Of a DNA stretch of 64,000 nt, positions 33,482 through 42,022 are shown one piece after another. The DNA comes from Bacillota bacterium (GTDB lineage: Bacteria > Bacillota > Clostridia > TANB77 > CAG-465). Each line of letters starts with the position of its first letter. The first letter of the stretch is position 1. The position numbers and the translations under genes were made by a program. The notes below the pieces were generated by a model. It was given only the letters and a program-made list of their open reading frames with translations, was not told the DNA's origin and made no database searches. The DNA is taken from the NCBI GenBank assembly GCA_023460515.1, contig JAEWPS010000032.1, positions 96,629 through 160,628 on the forward strand, written 5' to 3'.

Positions 33482-34504
33482 ATGAAAAACTTTTTTTCAA
33501 GATTCGGTTGGGTAATATGTTTAGTACTTTCTATGGTTTTGGCTGGAACTATACTTTCTGTTATGTTTAATACCGCAGTAGTGGTTGTTTGCCTTTTGGC
33601 TTTTACTATGATTTCTGTATTAAGCGTTGTGCTTTGGAAGTTCCGTCGGTACTTTGTAAACTTAATTCTGATTTTTACCTTTGCAGTTGTATTGATCTCA
33701 CTATTATATAATGTTGGTATCTTTAATGGTTATATTGATCTAGCATTTAAAGGTATAAATGTAAAAGAAGATGTTACTGTTAATGGTGATGTCAATGTTA
33801 AGGGTAATGTAACCGCAGACAAAGATGTTACTGTAGGAGGTAATGTTAATGCCAAAGGTAATGTAACTGTTGATAAAGATGTTACTGTAAAAGGTGACAC
33901 TAATGTTAATGGTAACGTAACTGTAGACAAAGATGTCACTGTAAAAGGTGATACCAATGTCAAAGGTAGTGTTAATGTTGACAAGGATGTAAATGTTGGC
34001 GGTGACGTCAATGTTAAGGGAAGTGTAACCGTTGATAAGGATGTTAATGTGAAAGGTGATGTTAAAGTTGATGGCGATGTTATAGTCGATGGCAAAGTGA
34101 TAATCAATACACCTACACCAGCACCTGCAAAACCTACACCAGCACCCGTACAGCCTACACCAGTACCTGTACAACCTACACCGGTACCTGTACAACCTAC
34201 ACCAGTACCTGCACAACCTACACCAGTACCTGCAACACCAACACCAACACCTGAACCTGTAAAGGTTTCAGCAAATATAACTTGGGGAGACCATATTGAT
34301 GGTGCTACCGAATTGTTTGCTAGTGTTGTTCTTAGTGGATCCGCTACACCTACTATTGAATCAAATTTAAGTTGTTCAGTAGTAAAGATTTCAGATACTG
34401 TATATCATGTTAGAATTACAATTAGTGAGGGTAGCCATGGAGTTGCCGCTTTATCAGTAGCTGGAACGGGAATTACCTCAAATCAAGTAACCAGAAATTA
34501 TTAA
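33482..34504 (+). CDS. Surface paralogue C: membrane anchor, beta-helix stalk, Pro-rich linker, head domain
   Basis: 340 residues. The anchor region closely matches paralogue A (FGWVICLVLSMVLAGTILSV, LWKFRRYFVNLILIF), as does the beta-helix stalk of 18-residue units (~100-203). Instead of Ig domains it has a Pro-rich linker of PTPVPVQ heptads (~210-258), then the shared head (WGDHIDGATELFASVVLSG, IESNLSCSVVKISDTVYHV, ISEGSHGVAALSV). Same leader, own promoter. The 3' flank carries a pseudoknot RNA. Confidence 0.8.
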   Translation: MKNFFSRFGWVICLVLSMVLAGTILSVMFNTAVVVVCLLAFTMISVLSVVLWKFRRYFVNLILIFTFAVVLISLLYNVGIFNGYIDLAFKGINVKEDVTVNGDVNVKGNVTADKDVTVGGNVNAKGNVTVDKDVTVKGDTNVNGNVTVDKDVTVKGDTNVKGSVNVDKDVNVGGDVNVKGSVTVDKDVNVKGDVKVDGDVIVDGKVIINTPTPAPAKPTPAPVQPTPVPVQPTPVPVQPTPVPAQPTPVPATPTPTPEPVKVSANITWGDHIDGATELFASVVLSGSATPTIESNLSCSVVKISDTVYHVRITISEGSHGVAALSVAGTGITSNQVTRNY

Positions 34505-34512
34505 TCATCCAA

Positions 34513-34602
34513 CTTGGTGTTGAGATACATCAAGACGGGCATAAGATGCCTTACCCCTTGGATTTTTGAATCTCAAGACCTGTGAATATTTTCACAGGTC
34601 TT
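34513..34602 (+). ncRNA. Pseudoknot RNA element, copy 1 (3' UTR of paralogue C)
   Basis: Stem 1 CTTGGTGT (34513-34520)/ACATCAAG (34527-34534) closes loop TGAGAT, which pairs with ATCTCA (34570-34575). Between lie hairpin GGGCAT/ATGCCT (34537-34542/34546-34551) and ACCCCTTGG. A terminator-like hairpin AAGACCTGTGAA/TTCACAGGTCTT follows. The same design with different stems occurs at 34899-35004. No known class recognised. Confidence 0.6.
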
Positions 34603-34665
34603 AATTTATGCATTTTACAAATTGTGTTTTTTATGTAATTAATTGTATAATTAATCCCGTTAGAC

Positions 34666-34694
34666 TTGATTTTAAGCTACAAATGTGATATAAT
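34666..34694 (+). promoter_or_regulatory. Promoter of an ORF-less transcription unit
   Basis: TTGATT, 17 bases, TATAAT. Downstream to the terminator at 35004 there is no ORF with a ribosome site, but a decayed match to the paralogue leader (TTATCACTGTTGTGAATG, 34745-34762) follows. Confidence 0.75.
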
Positions 34695-34898
34695 ATATAT
34701 GTGTTAAGAAATATTGTCAAAAGGAAATTTTTTTTTGTTAAGGTTATCACTGTTGTGAATGAAGTTTTGTTTTTTCTGTGGCTTCTGTCATAGAGAATAT
34801 ATACTATAAATATTTATTTTTTATATAAAAATTATATTTATTTGTATATAAAGTTTAGAGTAGTTTTTAAAATTAGTAAGATATTTACTGATTCCCTT

Positions 34899-35004
34899 TC
34901 AATTAATTGAGACGTTAATTGATCTAAACTATTCTCCTTTATAGTTTAACCCCTAGGGAAATTCGAGTCTCAATACCAGTGAATTTATTTTCACTGGTAT
35001 TTTT
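34899..35004 (+). ncRNA. Pseudoknot RNA element, copy 2 (orphan transcript)
   Basis: Stem 1 TCAATTAA (34899-34906)/TTAATTGA (34915-34922), loop TTGAGAC pairing with GTCTCAA (34967-34973), middle hairpin AAACTAT/ATAGTTT (34926-34932/34941-34947), ACCCCTAGG, then terminator AATACCAGTGAA/TTCACTGGTATT plus T run. All stems differ from copy 1 yet pair, and the unpaired ACCCCTWGG and loop GAGA are kept. Likely a ~300-base noncoding RNA starting near 34701. Confidence 0.6.
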
Positions 35005-35070
35005 GTGTGTTTTCAAATTTCAACATTTTTCTTCTTTTTTATGTGTTAAAATATTTCTGGGGTGTTTGAT

Positions 35071-35382
35071 ATGAAGTATACATATGACAATGACAAATCT
35101 AGTTTAAGCGTAGACTTAGAAGAAGAGCTTGACGTTAGTTCTTGCAAAACTTTAAGAAATATAATAGATGGGTATATTATGAGATATGAACCAAGAGAGT
35201 TTATAGTTAATTTGACAAACGTCAAATTTATGGATAGTAGTGGCATAGGATTACTGATTGGAAGATATAATTTAATTAAATTACTAGATTCTAAAATGAC
35301 CATTATTAACGCTACACAAAGCATTAAAAGAGTATTGGAACTTTCTAATGTAACAAAAAATATTAATTTAAGGAGTGAATAA
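35071..35382 (+). CDS. spoIIAA: Anti-sigma F factor antagonist
   Basis: STAS-domain protein that releases sigma F by binding SpoIIAB during sporulation. FMDSSGIGLLIGRY holds the phosphorylatable Ser of the DSSGxG motif. 103 residues. ATG at 35071 has GGGGTG 6 bases upstream; an earlier TTG is too close. spoIIAB starts two bases after the stop. Confidence 0.92.
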   Translation: MKYTYDNDKSSLSVDLEEELDVSSCKTLRNIIDGYIMRYEPREFIVNLTNVKFMDSSGIGLLIGRYNLIKLLDSKMTIINATQSIKRVLELSNVTKNINLRSE

Positions 35383-35384
35383 CT

Positions 35385-35825
35385 ATGGAAAATAATATGA
35401 AAATAGAAATTGATTCTAACCAATTTAATATTTCTGTTGTAAGGGTTGCGGTTGCGACTTTTGTATCCACTTTAGATATTTCCATAGATGATTTAATGGA
35501 TATAAAGACCGCGGTAAGCGAAGCAGTAACAAATTCAATTGAACATGGTTATGAAAATTCTAAAGGTAAGGTCATTATAGAGGCTAAAATAACTGAGGGG
35601 GTTGAGGACATTGTTACTATAATTGTTAAAGACTATGGAGTAGGAATTAGTGACATTGAATTAGCCACAACACCTACGTATACTTCAAAACCAGAATTAG
35701 AGCACGCAGGTCTAGGATTTACTATAATGGAAAGTTTTATGGATCAAATAGAAATTGATTCATCTGTTAATAATGGAACAACAATAAAATTAATTAAGAT
35801 ATTAAAAAAGAAAAAGTCTATATGA
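35385..35825 (+). CDS. spoIIAB: Anti-sigma F factor / SpoIIAA kinase
   Basis: GHKL-type serine kinase that sequesters sigma F and phosphorylates SpoIIAA. N-box DIKTAVSEAVTNSIEHGYEN, G1 IIVKDYGVGISDIE, and G2-like EHAGLGFTIMESFMDQIEI are present. 146 residues. The third gene of the classic operon, sigF, does not follow; an rlu gene with its own promoter comes next. Confidence 0.93.
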   Translation: MENNMKIEIDSNQFNISVVRVAVATFVSTLDISIDDLMDIKTAVSEAVTNSIEHGYENSKGKVIIEAKITEGVEDIVTIIVKDYGVGISDIELATTPTYTSKPELEHAGLGFTIMESFMDQIEIDSSVNNGTTIKLIKILKKKKSI

Positions 35826-35846
35826 AAGTAACTTTTTATGTATTTC

Positions 35847-35875
35847 TTTACATTTACAAATAATAATGATATAAT
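35847..35875 (+). promoter_or_regulatory. Promoter of the RluA-family gene
   Basis: TTTACA, 17 bases, TATAAT, 15 bases before the ATG. Confidence 0.7.
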
Positions 35876-35890
35876 ATATAAGGTGAGATT

Positions 35891-36814
35891 ATGTTATACA
35901 GTATTGAAGAGAGAGATGTCGGCACTAGATTAGATATTTATCTTAGCAACAATTTAAATGAATATACTAGAAGTTATATAAAAAAATTAATTGAAGATAA
36001 TGAAATATTGGTGAATGATAAATCTGTAAAATCTGGATATTCGTTAAAGTTACATGATAAAATCTTAATTAAAGATATAAAAATTCAAGAATCGGATATT
36101 ATACCTAAAAAAATTGATATTGATATTATATACGAAGATGATGATATTATTATTATAAATAAAGAAAAAGGTATGACAGTACATCCTGGTAGTGGTAATT
36201 ATACAGATACTTTAGTAAATAGCTTGTTGTATACACATAAGGATAAATTATCAACTATAAATAGTGTTGTAAGGCCTGGAATAGTACATAGGATTGATAA
36301 AGATACAACGGGAATACTAGTTGTAGCTAAAAATGATAATGCTCATAAAAGGCTATCTGAACAATTTAAGGAGCATACTATTAAAAGAGAATACATTGCC
36401 TTAGTTAAAGGTATATTAAAAGAAGATAATATAATTGTTGATCAACCAATAGGACGATCAACAAAGGATAGAAAGAAAATGTGTATTACAAATAAAAATA
36501 GTAGAAATGCGGTAACGCATATAACTGTTTTAAGTAGATTTTATAATTCTAAAATAACCTTAATAAAGGCAGTTTTAGAAACGGGAAGAACCCATCAAAT
36601 AAGAGTTCATATGAAATATTTAGGCTATCCACTTCTTGGGGATTTAACATATGGCAGTGAAAGTAAACAGTTTAAAGTCAAGGGTCATTTACTACATGCG
36701 AGATTGTTAGGATTTATACATCCTAGTAAAAATAATTATGTTGAATTTGAGTCTAAACTTCCAGAAGAATTTCAAAGTATATTAAATACGTTAGAAAATA
36801 GAGAAAAAAACTAG
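35891..36814 (+). CDS. RluA-family 23S rRNA pseudouridine synthase
   Basis: 307 residues: an S4 RNA-binding domain (~12-75) and the RluA catalytic core with GIVHRIDKDTTGILVVAKND (catalytic Asp in HRIDxDTTG) and ETGRTHQIRVHMKYLGYPLL. Most like RluD, which modifies helix 69, but the exact target cannot be told. The stop codon lies inside the terminator hairpin. Confidence 0.93.
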   Translation: MLYSIEERDVGTRLDIYLSNNLNEYTRSYIKKLIEDNEILVNDKSVKSGYSLKLHDKILIKDIKIQESDIIPKKIDIDIIYEDDDIIIINKEKGMTVHPGSGNYTDTLVNSLLYTHKDKLSTINSVVRPGIVHRIDKDTTGILVVAKNDNAHKRLSEQFKEHTIKREYIALVKGILKEDNIIVDQPIGRSTKDRKKMCITNKNSRNAVTHITVLSRFYNSKITLIKAVLETGRTHQIRVHMKYLGYPLLGDLTYGSESKQFKVKGHLLHARLLGFIHPSKNNYVEFESKLPEEFQSILNTLENREKN

Positions 36815-36838
36815 CAAGTATTATAACTTGCTAGTCAT
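36810..36838 (+). terminator. Terminator overlapping the stop of the RluA-family gene
   Basis: ACTAGCAAGT / ACTTGCTAGT perfect 10-bp stem, 6-base loop, weak T tract. The TAG stop is in the 5' arm. Confidence 0.75.
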
Positions 36839-36906
36839 TTATATAAACATAAGCTTATGATACTATATAGTATGTAAGTCTATACAAAAATGTTAAAGGA
36901 GATTTT

Positions 36907-37596
36907 ATGATTAGGTTAAATAAGTATATTGCACAAAGTGGTGTATGTTCAAGAAGAAAAGCAGATGAGCACATAGCTAATAAAGAGGTTAAAATAAATG
37001 GACAAACTATATTTGAATTAGGTACGATGGTGGATGAGACAAAAGATATTGTTAATGTTAAAGGTGAAAATATATCTTTAGTAAAAAGAAAGATATATAT
37101 AATGCTTAACAAACCAGAAGGGTACGTTACAACAAGTGTTGAGCAATTTGATAGACCATGTGTAATAGATCTTATAAAGGAAGAGGAAAGAGTTTTTCCA
37201 GTAGGCAGACTTGATATGGAGACTGAAGGGTTATTACTGTTAACTAATGATGGACAATTTGCTAATAAATTAATGCACCCTAGTAAAAAAATAAATAAAG
37301 TATATATAGCAAAAGTAACTGGAGATATAACTGATGATGCAATTCAAAGATTAAAAAAAGGTGTTGAAATAGATGATTATACAACTGCACCTGCACTTGT
37401 TGAAAAAATATCTAAAGAAGAGTTGAAAATAACTATTCACGAGGGAAAAAATAGACAAGTTCGAAAAATGTGTGCGGCAGTGGGATTAAACGTAATACAA
37501 TTGAAAAGAATTAAAATAGGAAATTTAGAACTTGGAAATTTAAGACTTGGAAAATATAAATTATTGAAGTCATACGAAATTAAAAATTTGTTTTAA
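36907..37596 (+). CDS. rluB: RsuA/RluB-family pseudouridine synthase
   Basis: 229 residues: N-terminal S4 domain (RLNKYIAQSGVCSRRKADEH) and the catalytic motif FPVGRLDMETEGLLLLTNDG (Asp in GRLDxxTEGLL), plus HEGKNRQVRKMCAAVGLNV. This family modifies 23S helix 80 or 16S U516; sequence favours RluB. AAAGGAG precedes the ATG. Confidence 0.9.
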   Translation: MIRLNKYIAQSGVCSRRKADEHIANKEVKINGQTIFELGTMVDETKDIVNVKGENISLVKRKIYIMLNKPEGYVTTSVEQFDRPCVIDLIKEEERVFPVGRLDMETEGLLLLTNDGQFANKLMHPSKKINKVYIAKVTGDITDDAIQRLKKGVEIDDYTTAPALVEKISKEELKITIHEGKNRQVRKMCAAVGLNVIQLKRIKIGNLELGNLRLGKYKLLKSYEIKNLF

Positions 37597-37600
37597 AGCA

Positions 37601-37639
37601 AAAAACAGAAGTATATTTTAAATATTACTTCTGTTTTTT
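37601..37639. terminator. Terminator between rluB and rpsU
   Basis: AAAAACAGAAGTA / TACTTCTGTTTTT stem with T runs on both strands; serves both converging genes. Confidence 0.92.
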
Positions 37640-37656
37640 ATATATTCTCTTTCATA

Positions 37657-37830
37657 TTAGTGTTTTCTCTTTCTAGCCGCTTCAGATTTCTTTTTTCTCT
37701 TCACACTTGGTTTTTCATAATGTTCTCTTTTTCTCATCTCAGCTATAACACCGTATTTTGCGCATTGCTTTTTAAATCTAGCAAGTGCATTCTCTAAACT
37801 TTCATTATCTTTTATTTTAATTCCTGGCAT
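37657..37830 (-). CDS. rpsU: 30S ribosomal protein S21
   Basis: A 57-residue S21: MPGIKIKDNESLENALARFK, KQCAKYGVIAEMRKREHYEK and a basic tail SVKRKKKSEAARKRKH. GGAGGG lies 9 bases before the ATG. S21 helps mRNA docking on the 30S platform. Confidence 0.97.
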   Translation of the reverse strand: MPGIKIKDNESLENALARFKKQCAKYGVIAEMRKREHYEKPSVKRKKKSEAARKRKH

Positions 37831-38066
37831 TTTATATATTCCCTCCTTCCAGTGGGAAATACCTAATATATATTCATTAAATTAATAAGTACTTCTTTTT
37901 TTACTATATAATTATACATTAAAAAAAGTATGTTGTCAAGCAATTGCAATAAAAAACTTCAAATAGAGAAAAAAACTTATGAGAAGTATTAAATAAACAA
38001 AAAACTACAATTAATATAAAATAGCAAAAAAAAGACAAAATTTCTAAACTTTTTATTGAGTTTTGC

Positions 38067-38095
38067 TTGACAAGTAATACAAGTTGTGGTAAAAT
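38067..38095 (+). promoter_or_regulatory. Promoter of rpoB-rpoC
   Basis: TTGACA, 17 bases, TAAAAT, giving a leader of about 170 bases. Confidence 0.78.
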
Positions 38096-38159
38096 TAGAG
38101 ATATATTATCACTAACGATAATTACTATGTAAACTAAAACGAAAAGGATGGTTGAAATA

Positions 38160-38186
38160 GTGGCAAAAAACGTTATATTTAGTTAA
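38160..38186 (+). other. Possible 8-codon leader peptide upstream of rpoB
   Basis: GTG start with AAGGATGG upstream encodes MAKNVIFS then TAA, 17 bases before the attenuator hairpin. It might couple translation to read-through, but may be chance. Confidence 0.3.
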
Positions 38187-38203
38187 AATTAAGACACACA
38201 AAA

Positions 38204-38238
38204 CAAATTAGTTATTATGTAAACTAATTTGGTTTTTT
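38204..38238 (+). terminator. Terminator-like attenuator in the rpoB leader
   Basis: CAAATTAGTT / AACTAATTTG perfect 10-bp stem, 8-base loop, then G and six T, inside the leader and 36 bases before rpoB. A wider AAGAC/GTCTT pairing with a second T run is also possible. The segment TTACTATGTAAACTAA at 38120-38135 repeats the 3' half and could compete. Confidence 0.6.
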
Positions 38239-38274
38239 GACGTCTTTTTTATATATTTTTTTTGGGGGTAAAAG

Positions 38275-41200
38275 ATGGTTCACGAAGTAAAAAATGGAAA
38301 AGCTACAAGAATGAGTTTTTCAAAGATTAATGAAGTAATAGAAATGCCAGATTTAATCGATATCCAAAAAAGTTCATATGAATGGTTTTTAAAATCAGGG
38401 TTAATGGACGTTTTAAGGGATGCATCACCTATTAAAGATTTTTCAGAAAATCTTATGCTTGAATTTGTAGACTATAGGTTAGAAGATGAGACTAAGTACA
38501 CTATTGAGGAGGCAAAGGCAAGAAGCACAACATATGCGTCTAGATTGCAAGTTAAAATAAGACTCTTCAATAAAGAAACTGGAGAAATAAAAGAGCAAGA
38601 AATATTTTTTGGTGACTTGCCTATTATGACAGATAATGGAACTTTCTTAATCAATGGAGCAGAGAGAGTTATAGTATCTCAACTTGTTAGATCTCCTGGT
38701 GTTTATTATGATAGACATAGGGATAAAGTAACAGGTAAATTTTTATATTCTTCAACAGTTATTCCTAATAGAGGAACATGGCTTGAATATGAGTCAGATA
38801 CTTCCGATGTATTATGGGCAAGAGTAGATAGAACTAGAAAAGTTCCTATGACTACCTTAATTAGAGCTTTAGGTATTGAGACTGATGGACAAATTATAGA
38901 TTTATTTGAAGATGATAACCTTACTAATTCTTTATATAAAGATTTATCTAAAACTAGTGATGAGGCTTTACTTGAAATATACAAAAAGTTAAGACCAGGT
39001 GAACCTTTACATGTAGATGCTGCAAAGTCTCTACTATTTGGTTTATTATTTGAGGCTAGAAGATATGATTTAGCTAGAGTTGGTAGATATAAGTATAATT
39101 TAAAACTTGATATTGCAAGTAGAATTAAAGGTCAAATTGCATTTGATAAAATTGTTAATCCTGAAACAGGAGAAATAATGGTTGACGCTAAAGAAGTAAT
39201 TACTGAAGAAATGTCTGTAGAAATTAAAAACGCAGGTATTAATGTAGTATATATAGATATCGAAGGAAAAAAAGTAAAAGTTATAGGTAACAATACCGTT
39301 AATATTTCAAAATATTTAGGATTTGAAATAGATAAGAATATAATAAAAGAAGAAGTTCATTTTCCTGTTCTGAAAAAAATATTAGAAGAAAATGAAGGAA
39401 TAGATGAAGAAAAATTAAAGAAATTAATTGAAAAAAATAGAGAAGTGCTTGTTGTTAAACATATAACAATGGACGATATAATAGCTTCAATTAACTATTT
39501 TATAAACTTTAGATTTGGTTTAGGATTTGTTGATGATATAGATCATTTAGGTAATAGACGTGTAAGATGTGTTGGTGAATTGTTACAAAATCAATTTAGA
39601 GTTGGTATAGCAAGACTTGAAAGAGTAGTTAAAGAAAGAATGGTAACACAGGATTTAGATTCTGCAACTCCTCAATCAATGATTAATATAAAACCTATCG
39701 TTAGTTCTTTAAGAGAGTTTTTTGGTAGTAGTCAATTATCACAATTCATGGATCAAATAAATCCACTTGCTGAACTTACACATAAAAGAAGAATATCAGC
39801 ACTTGGGCCTGGTGGTTTATCAAGAGATAGAGCAGGATTCGAAGTTCGTGACGTTCATCATACTCATTATGGTAGATTGTGTCCAATAGAAACTCCAGAA
39901 GGACCAAATATAGGTCTTATAGGATCACTTCCTACATTTGCTAAAATAAATAGATACGGTTTTATTGAGACTCCATATAGAAAAATAGATAAGAAAACAG
40001 GAGTTATATTAGATGAAATAGAATATATGACTGCTGATACTGAAGATAACTATGTTGTAGCTCAGGCAAATGAACCATTAGATAAAGATAATAAGTTTGT
40101 TAATAAAAGAGTTAAAGCAAGATCTCAAGAAAAAATATTAGAAATAGAAAAAGAAAAAGTAGATTACATGGATGTATCTCCTAAACAGCTTGTTTCAGTA
40201 GCTACAGCAATGATACCTTTCTTAGAAAATGATGACGCTAACCGTGCACTTATGGGTGCTAACATGCAACGTCAAGCAGTTCCACTTATTAAAGCTGATA
40301 GCCCAATTGTTGGTACAGGTATAGAATATAAAGCAGCAGTTGATTCAGGTATTGTTATAACAGCTAAAGAAGATGGTACAGTAGCTTATGTTGATGCTGA
40401 AAAAATAATATTAGATACAAAAAAAGGTAAACAAGAATATAAATTAATTAAATATCAAAGATCTAACCAAGGAACTTGTATAAATCAAAAACCAATAGTT
40501 CAAAAGGGCGAAAAAATTAAAAAAGGCGATGTAATAGCTGATGGTCCTTCAACACAAAACGGTGAACTTGCAATTGGTAAAAACATACTAATTGGATTTA
40601 TGACTTGGGAAGGTTACAACTATGAGGATGCTATATTAATTTCTGAAGATTTAGTTAAAGATGATGTACTTACATCAATACATATTGAAGACTATGATTG
40701 TGAAGCAAGAGATACAAAACTTGGACCTGAAGAAATCACAAGAGAAGTTCCAAACATTGGTGATGATGCATTAAAGGATTTAGATGAAAATGGTATAATT
40801 CGTATAGGTGCAGAAGTAAGACCAGGAGATATATTGGTTGGTAAAGTAACTCCTAAGGGTGAAACTGAGCTTACTGCTGAAGAAAAATTATTAAGAGCTA
40901 TATTTGGTGATAAAGCAAGAGAAGTAAGGGATACATCTCTTAGAGTACCACATGGTGAAGCTGGAACAATTGTTGATGTTAAGATATTTACAAGAGAAAC
41001 ATCTGATGAGTTAGCAGCTGGTGTAAATAAAGTTGTTAGAATATATATAGCACAAAAAAGAAAAATATCAGTTGGAGATAAAATGGCAGGACGTCATGGT
41101 AACAAAGGTGTTATATCACGTATATTACCAAGGGAAGATATGCCATACATGCCTGATGGTACTCCACTTCAAATAGTACTTAACCCACTGGGTGTTCCTT

Positions 41201-42003
41201 CACGTATGAACGTAGGTCAGGTTTTAGAAGTGCATCTAGGATACGCTGCTAAAATGCTTGGATGGAAAATTGCAACACCAGTATTTGATGGTGCAAAACA
41301 AGATGATATAGCGGATTTATTTGAACAACAAGGATTAAGTAGAAGTGGTAAATTTACATTATATGATGGAAGAAGTGGTGAACCTTTTGATAGAGAAGTA
41401 ACAGTTGGATACATGTATATGCTTAAATTATATCACTTGGTTGATGATAAAATACATGCTCGTTCAATAGGACCTTACTCATTAGTTACACAACAACCAT
41501 TAGGTGGTAAAGCACAATTTGGTGGACAGAGATTTGGGGAAATGGAAGTTTGGGCTTTAGAAGCATACGGAGCAGCTTATACATTACAAGAAATGTTAAC
41601 TGTGAAGTCAGATGATATAGTTGGAAGACTTAAAACTTATGAATCAATTGTAAAAGGTGAAGAAATTCCAAGACCAGGTATACCAGAAGCATTTAGAGTA
41701 CTTATAAAAGAACTACAAAGCTTAGGTTTAGACTTAAAAATGTATAAACAAGATGAAGAGTTAGAGCTTAAAGATTCGGTGGAAACAGAAGTTGATGAAA
41801 GAGAAATAGTTCTAGAAACTAATGAAGACATTGAAAAATTAAATAAAGTTGTTCAATCTGATTTTGAAGGTATGACGTTAGAAGATGAAGATGGTGAAGC
41901 ACTAGATGAAAGTGATATCGATATTTTAGATGATGACGATATAAAAGAATATGATGTTGAAACTGAAACTGGAATTTATGATGATAGTGACAATGTTAAC
42001 TAA
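38275..42003 (+). CDS. rpoB: RNA polymerase beta subunit
   Basis: 1242 residues with all core blocks: the rifampicin region SQLSQFMDQINPLAELTHKR and RISALGPGGLSRDRAGFEVR, ETPEGPNIGLIGSL, GDKMAGRHGNKGVIS, and the C-terminal GGKAQFGGQRFGEMEVWALE. The last ~70 residues are strongly acidic. No resistance-type change is apparent in the rifampicin pocket. GGGGG lies before the ATG. rpoC follows after 19 bases; rplL is not adjacent upstream. Confidence 0.99.
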   Translation: MVHEVKNGKATRMSFSKINEVIEMPDLIDIQKSSYEWFLKSGLMDVLRDASPIKDFSENLMLEFVDYRLEDETKYTIEEAKARSTTYASRLQVKIRLFNKETGEIKEQEIFFGDLPIMTDNGTFLINGAERVIVSQLVRSPGVYYDRHRDKVTGKFLYSSTVIPNRGTWLEYESDTSDVLWARVDRTRKVPMTTLIRALGIETDGQIIDLFEDDNLTNSLYKDLSKTSDEALLEIYKKLRPGEPLHVDAAKSLLFGLLFEARRYDLARVGRYKYNLKLDIASRIKGQIAFDKIVNPETGEIMVDAKEVITEEMSVEIKNAGINVVYIDIEGKKVKVIGNNTVNISKYLGFEIDKNIIKEEVHFPVLKKILEENEGIDEEKLKKLIEKNREVLVVKHITMDDIIASINYFINFRFGLGFVDDIDHLGNRRVRCVGELLQNQFRVGIARLERVVKERMVTQDLDSATPQSMINIKPIVSSLREFFGSSQLSQFMDQINPLAELTHKRRISALGPGGLSRDRAGFEVRDVHHTHYGRLCPIETPEGPNIGLIGSLPTFAKINRYGFIETPYRKIDKKTGVILDEIEYMTADTEDNYVVAQANEPLDKDNKFVNKRVKARSQEKILEIEKEKVDYMDVSPKQLVSVATAMIPFLENDDANRALMGANMQRQAVPLIKADSPIVGTGIEYKAAVDSGIVITAKEDGTVAYVDAEKIILDTKKGKQEYKLIKYQRSNQGTCINQKPIVQKGEKIKKGDVIADGPSTQNGELAIGKNILIGFMTWEGYNYEDAILISEDLVKDDVLTSIHIEDYDCEARDTKLGPEEITREVPNIGDDALKDLDENGIIRIGAEVRPGDILVGKVTPKGETELTAEEKLLRAIFGDKAREVRDTSLRVPHGEAGTIVDVKIFTRETSDELAAGVNKVVRIYIAQKRKISVGDKMAGRHGNKGVISRILPREDMPYMPDGTPLQIVLNPLGVPSRMNVGQVLEVHLGYAAKMLGWKIATPVFDGAKQDDIADLFEQQGLSRSGKFTLYDGRSGEPFDREVTVGYMYMLKLYHLVDDKIHARSIGPYSLVTQQPLGGKAQFGGQRFGEMEVWALEAYGAAYTLQEMLTVKSDDIVGRLKTYESIVKGEEIPRPGIPEAFRVLIKELQSLGLDLKMYKQDEELELKDSVETEVDEREIVLETNEDIEKLNKVVQSDFEGMTLEDEDGEALDESDIDILDDDDIKEYDVETETGIYDDSDNVN

Positions 42004-42022
42004 GAAGGAGTGATTTTTAAGT

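Noticed and set aside
34513..34602. Pistol ribozyme, suggested by a hairpin loop forming a pseudoknot
   Set aside because: Stem 1 is 8 bp, the conserved linker and cleavage-site context are absent, and the element ends in a terminator.
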